Of a DNA stretch of 64,000 nt, positions 61,554 to 64,000 are shown piece after piece. The stretch lies in NCBI GenBank assembly GCA_020636275.1, contig JACJYD010000002.1, positions 372,001-436,000 on the forward strand, read 5' to 3'. Positions within the stretch are counted from its first letter, which is position 1, and every line of letters starts with the position of its first letter. Made by a program: the position numbers and the translations under genes. The notes below the pieces were generated by a model. The model made no database searches, had not been told where the DNA came from, and saw only the letters and a list, made by a program, of their open reading frames with translations. The DNA is from Lewinellaceae bacterium. GTDB taxonomy: Bacteria > Bacteroidota > Bacteroidia > Chitinophagales > Saprospiraceae.

Positions 61554-63755
61554 TTATTCCTTAAACGCAATCCTTGTTTCCTTAAGGTCCGTCGCCCCCA
61601 ACACCTTGCTTCGATCGCCGGGCGACGTCCCCCCGACATAAATAGCAAAGTCGCCGGGCTCGAGCATTCTTTCTCCCTTATTGTTGACGATTTTGAACAC
61701 ATCCGGGCTAAGTTCAAAGGATACCTCTTTGGCTTCCTTCGGTTCAAGGTGAACGCGTTTGAATGCCTTCAGGGCATATTGGGGCACCTCTACCGACGCC
61801 TCCAGGTCGGTGATGTAGAGCTGCAACACTTCGTCACCTGCCAGGTCGCCTGCATTTTCCACCTTGGTAGTTACGGTGATGGTTTCCTCCATGCCGGGAT
61901 TGGGGTTGGAAACGGCCAGGTCGCCGTACCTGAATTCGGTGTAACTCAGGCCAAACCCGAACGGAAACATGGGCTCTTTTTCCATATAGCGATAGGTGCG
62001 TCCCTTCATGGCGTAATCCTCAAAAGGCGGCAGGTCGTTGATCGAGTAGGGTAGGGTGACGGGAAGTCTGCCCGAAGGATTGGTCGCTCCAAACAAGATA
62101 TCCGCAAGGGCATTTCCGCCTTGTTCGCCGGGATACCAGACGTAAAGCAGGGCATCGGCGAGTTCGTATACCTCCCGGCAATCGAGCGCACTGCCGGCAG
62201 TCAGGACGACAACGAGATTTTGAGAGCTTGCCCGGAGTTTCTTCAGGTAATCGATCTGATTTTGAGGAATATGCAGGTCCACGCGATCCCCCATGTGTTC
62301 GGAGGCGATCGATTCTCCTTCTTCTCCTTCGATGAGTTGGGAAATGCCCAGGCAGGCGATAGTTACATCGGCGGAGCTGCCGCTTCCCGAGGCCCAGTCA
62401 CTCGGGTTGCGGTTGGGTATATCCATCAGTGTACCCTGCTGGTAGTTGACCGCGGTGTGAGACGGTGCGTTGCCAACAATACCTTCCAGAAAGGTGACCA
62501 GATTTTCACTGACCCCGTAGTAGTTTGCTAACAAGGCCTGTGCGTGGGTGGCCATCGGACCGGTTACGAAAATGCGGTTGATCTCCTTGTCGAGCGGGAG
62601 GACATGGCGATCGTTTTTGAGGAGGACGAAAGACTCGGCCGCCATTTTCCGGCTGAGATTCAGATGGTCTTCCGAATGGATCTTCTCCGGACCGATGTGA
62701 TCCCAGGGCGTACTGCCGGGCGGGTCGAACAAACCCAGCCGGAAGCGTGTCGGGAGCAGTTCTCGCAGATTTTGGTCCAGAGCCTCTTCCGAAGTAAACC
62801 CTTGTTCAATGGCATTTTTCAATTCGGCATACGTGTCGCCGCAGTTGAGGTTGCACCCGTTGTTGATAGCCAGAGCGGCGGCTTCTTCCGGGGTTTTGAC
62901 GACGTTGTGACCATGGTAAAAATCGCCGAGGGCCCAGCAGTCGGAAACAAAATACCCCTTGAAGCCCCATTTGTCCCGTAACACCTCTTTGATGAGGTAG
63001 GGGTGGGCACAGCAAGGGATGCCGTTGGTCCGGTTGTAGGCCCCCATGATCCCTTCTACTTTGGCTTCGGTGACCAGGGCTTCGAAAGCCGGCAGATAGG
63101 TTTCCCAGAGATCTTTCATGCTCACCTGGGCATCAAATTCGTGCCGCAAAGCCTCCGGTCCGCTGTGTACGGCATAGTGCTTTCCCATCCCGGCGGCTTT
63201 GATGTATTTGGGATGGTCGCCCTGTAAGCCTTTCACATAAGCTACACCCATGCGGGAGGTGAGGTAGGGGTCTTCTCCATAGGTTTCCTGCCCGCGGCCC
63301 CAACGAGGGTCGCGGAAGATGTTGATGTTGGGGGTCCAGAAGGTCAAACCCTGGTATCGGCCGCGAAGGTCTCTGGCCGAGGAGATATTGTACTTGGCGC
63401 GGGCTTCTTCCGCGATTGTTCCGGCTACCTCCTGCATGAGCTCCGGATCAAAAGAAGCCGCCATGCCGATGGCCTGCGGGAATATCGTGGCTCTGCCGTT
63501 GCGAGCCACTCCGTGCAGCGATTCATTCCACCAGTCGTAAGCAGGAATTCCCAGTCGCTCGATCGCATCCGAACTCATTCGCATCTGACTGATCTTCTCC
63601 TCCAGTGTCATTTGGGAAATGAGGTCTTCGACCCGATCCTCAATCGAAAGTGCCGGATTTTGGAAAGGGTATTGGAAAGTGGTGGTTTCCATGGGCTTGT
63701 TGCAAGCGAACAGGCCAAGGAAGAAGCCGATAGCAAGAAAATGTCTGAAATTCAT
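61554..63755 (-). CDS. bglX: Glycoside hydrolase family 3 beta-glucosidase (lipoprotein)
   Basis: A 733-residue GH3 enzyme. A lipobox (FLGLFAC) predicts a membrane lipoprotein. SIEDRVEDLISQMTLEEKISQM, RDPRWGRGQETYGEDPYLTSRMGVAYVKGLQGD and GHYAVHSGPEALRHEFDA are conserved; the catalytic nucleophile is Asp in FVSDCWAL. The second domain and the C-terminal fibronectin III-like part (TVTTKVENAGDLAGDEVLQLYI) are present, so the protein is full length. MNFRHFL at 63755 is chosen over an in-frame ATG nine codons upstream. It may cleave beta-glucosides or xylosides; the neighbouring uxuA hints at hexuronate-containing glycans. Confidence 0.93.
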   Translation of the reverse strand: MNFRHFLAIGFFLGLFACNKPMETTTFQYPFQNPALSIEDRVEDLISQMTLEEKISQMRMSSDAIERLGIPAYDWWNESLHGVARNGRATIFPQAIGMAASFDPELMQEVAGTIAEEARAKYNISSARDLRGRYQGLTFWTPNINIFRDPRWGRGQETYGEDPYLTSRMGVAYVKGLQGDHPKYIKAAGMGKHYAVHSGPEALRHEFDAQVSMKDLWETYLPAFEALVTEAKVEGIMGAYNRTNGIPCCAHPYLIKEVLRDKWGFKGYFVSDCWALGDFYHGHNVVKTPEEAAALAINNGCNLNCGDTYAELKNAIEQGFTSEEALDQNLRELLPTRFRLGLFDPPGSTPWDHIGPEKIHSEDHLNLSRKMAAESFVLLKNDRHVLPLDKEINRIFVTGPMATHAQALLANYYGVSENLVTFLEGIVGNAPSHTAVNYQQGTLMDIPNRNPSDWASGSGSSADVTIACLGISQLIEGEEGESIASEHMGDRVDLHIPQNQIDYLKKLRASSQNLVVVLTAGSALDCREVYELADALLYVWYPGEQGGNALADILFGATNPSGRLPVTLPYSINDLPPFEDYAMKGRTYRYMEKEPMFPFGFGLSYTEFRYGDLAVSNPNPGMEETITVTTKVENAGDLAGDEVLQLYITDLEASVEVPQYALKAFKRVHLEPKEAKEVSFELSPDVFKIVNNKGERMLEPGDFAIYVGGTSPGDRSKVLGATDLKETRIAFKE

Positions 63756-63796
63756 CTTATTACGTTTAATACTATATTTCAAGAACAGATTTATTA

Positions 63797-63853
63797 ACTG
63801 ATGTTACGCACTTCGAAAAACGCTCACTTTTTCCCATTCTGCGGAACATCAGT
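63797..63853. terminator. 9-bp inverted repeat at uxuA end
   Basis: ACTGATGTT (63797-63805) pairs with AACATCAGT (63845-63853), overlapping the uxuA stop. The 39-base loop makes a terminator weak; it could also be an insertion scar. Confidence 0.4.
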
Positions 63854-64000
63854 CATTAAGATCGATTTGGCTGGCTATGCCGTATTCCAGTCCGCGCAGC
63901 TCCGCCAATCCTTTCAGGCGCCCGATGGCCGAATAGCCGGGATAGGTTTGTTTACGGAGATCGTCGAGCATTTTGTGTCCGTGATCAGGCCTAAGGGGGA
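63849..64000 (-). CDS. uxuA: Mannonate dehydratase, C-terminal end (cut by window)
   Basis: Fifty codons continue off the window. The residues PLRPDHGHKMLDDL followed by PGYSAIGRLKGLAELRGLEY match the very conserved C-terminus of mannonate dehydratase UxuA, which converts D-mannonate to 2-keto-3-deoxygluconate in hexuronate breakdown. It is co-directional with, and 93 bases upstream of, the GH3 gene, suggesting one glycan-utilisation unit. The N-terminal part is not visible. Confidence 0.9.
   Translation of the reverse strand, partial: PLRPDHGHKMLDDLRKQTYPGYSAIGRLKGLAELRGLEYGIASQIDLND

Overview
The window comes from the chromosome of a Bacteroidota bacterium, most likely a Saprospiria/Lewinella-type lineage. 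This rests on type IX secretion (T9SS) C-terminal sorting domains on six secreted proteins, SprB-type repeats, a promoter of the Bacteroidota type (TTG plus TAnnTTTG) ahead of blaI, the NAD-epimerase-type threonine dehydrogenase paired with kbl, and adjacent DUF1800/DUF1501 genes. Most of the window is moderately GC-rich and gene-dense. No rRNA, tRNA, CRISPR array or complete insertion sequence was seen.

Layout. 1-2464 is an AT-rich minus-strand cluster: a secreted protein cut by the window edge, a second secreted protein, a membrane protein with an effector-associated-domain (EAD11-like) N-terminus, and a 60-codon remnant of hsdM. 2465-2954 has no gene but holds three adjacent stem-loops. 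2955-12340 carries a large T9SS protein with a catalytically altered hydrolase domain, an outer-membrane-type protein, an FkbM methyltransferase, an Mpl-like Mur ligase coupled to a P-loop protein, and a serine beta-lactamase-family hydrolase. 12446-14160 is a BlaI/BlaR1-type pair. 14161-22389 is a mixed stretch: SDR, MFS/POT transporter, crcB-DUF190, secreted proteins, DHFR-like protein, GT2 glycosyltransferase.

22518-28449 is a five-gene operon: two coiled-coil proteins, a membrane-anchored substrate-binding protein fused to OmpA, an ABC permease carrying two cadherin-like repeats, and its ATPase. It looks like an envelope-spanning ABC system that I cannot match to a described one. 29513-32299 encodes a BlaR1-like membrane protein without the protease motif but with a DUF3738-like tail.

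32296-43710 is mostly metabolic: PfkB kinase, YhiN-like flavoprotein, aspartate kinase, the DUF1800/DUF1501 pair, and threonine breakdown by tdh-kbl. 44799-50344 is a compact, AT-rich, four-gene minus-strand operon: a protein with EAD-like, degenerate cyclase-like and Nudix domains, then a DUF89-like phosphatase, an isochorismatase-family hydrolase, and an orphan HypE. It is the second candidate for an undescribed system, probably horizontally acquired. 50518-64000 returns to core genes: PKD/T9SS protein, prolyl oligopeptidase, MATE exporter, aminotransferase, glycosyltransferase-like membrane protein with TPRs, acyl-CoA carboxylase beta, GH3 beta-glucosidase, and the end of uxuA.

Intergenic space is rich in structure: two double-hairpin elements enclosed by an outer stem (17303-17445 and about 29128-29287), GTTGAAAA-type tandem repeats at two gene ends, a 20-bp GCCGTTTCC array, AGTTTATAAG inverted repeats, and two convergent gene pairs whose stop codons overlap in a 4-bp palindrome.
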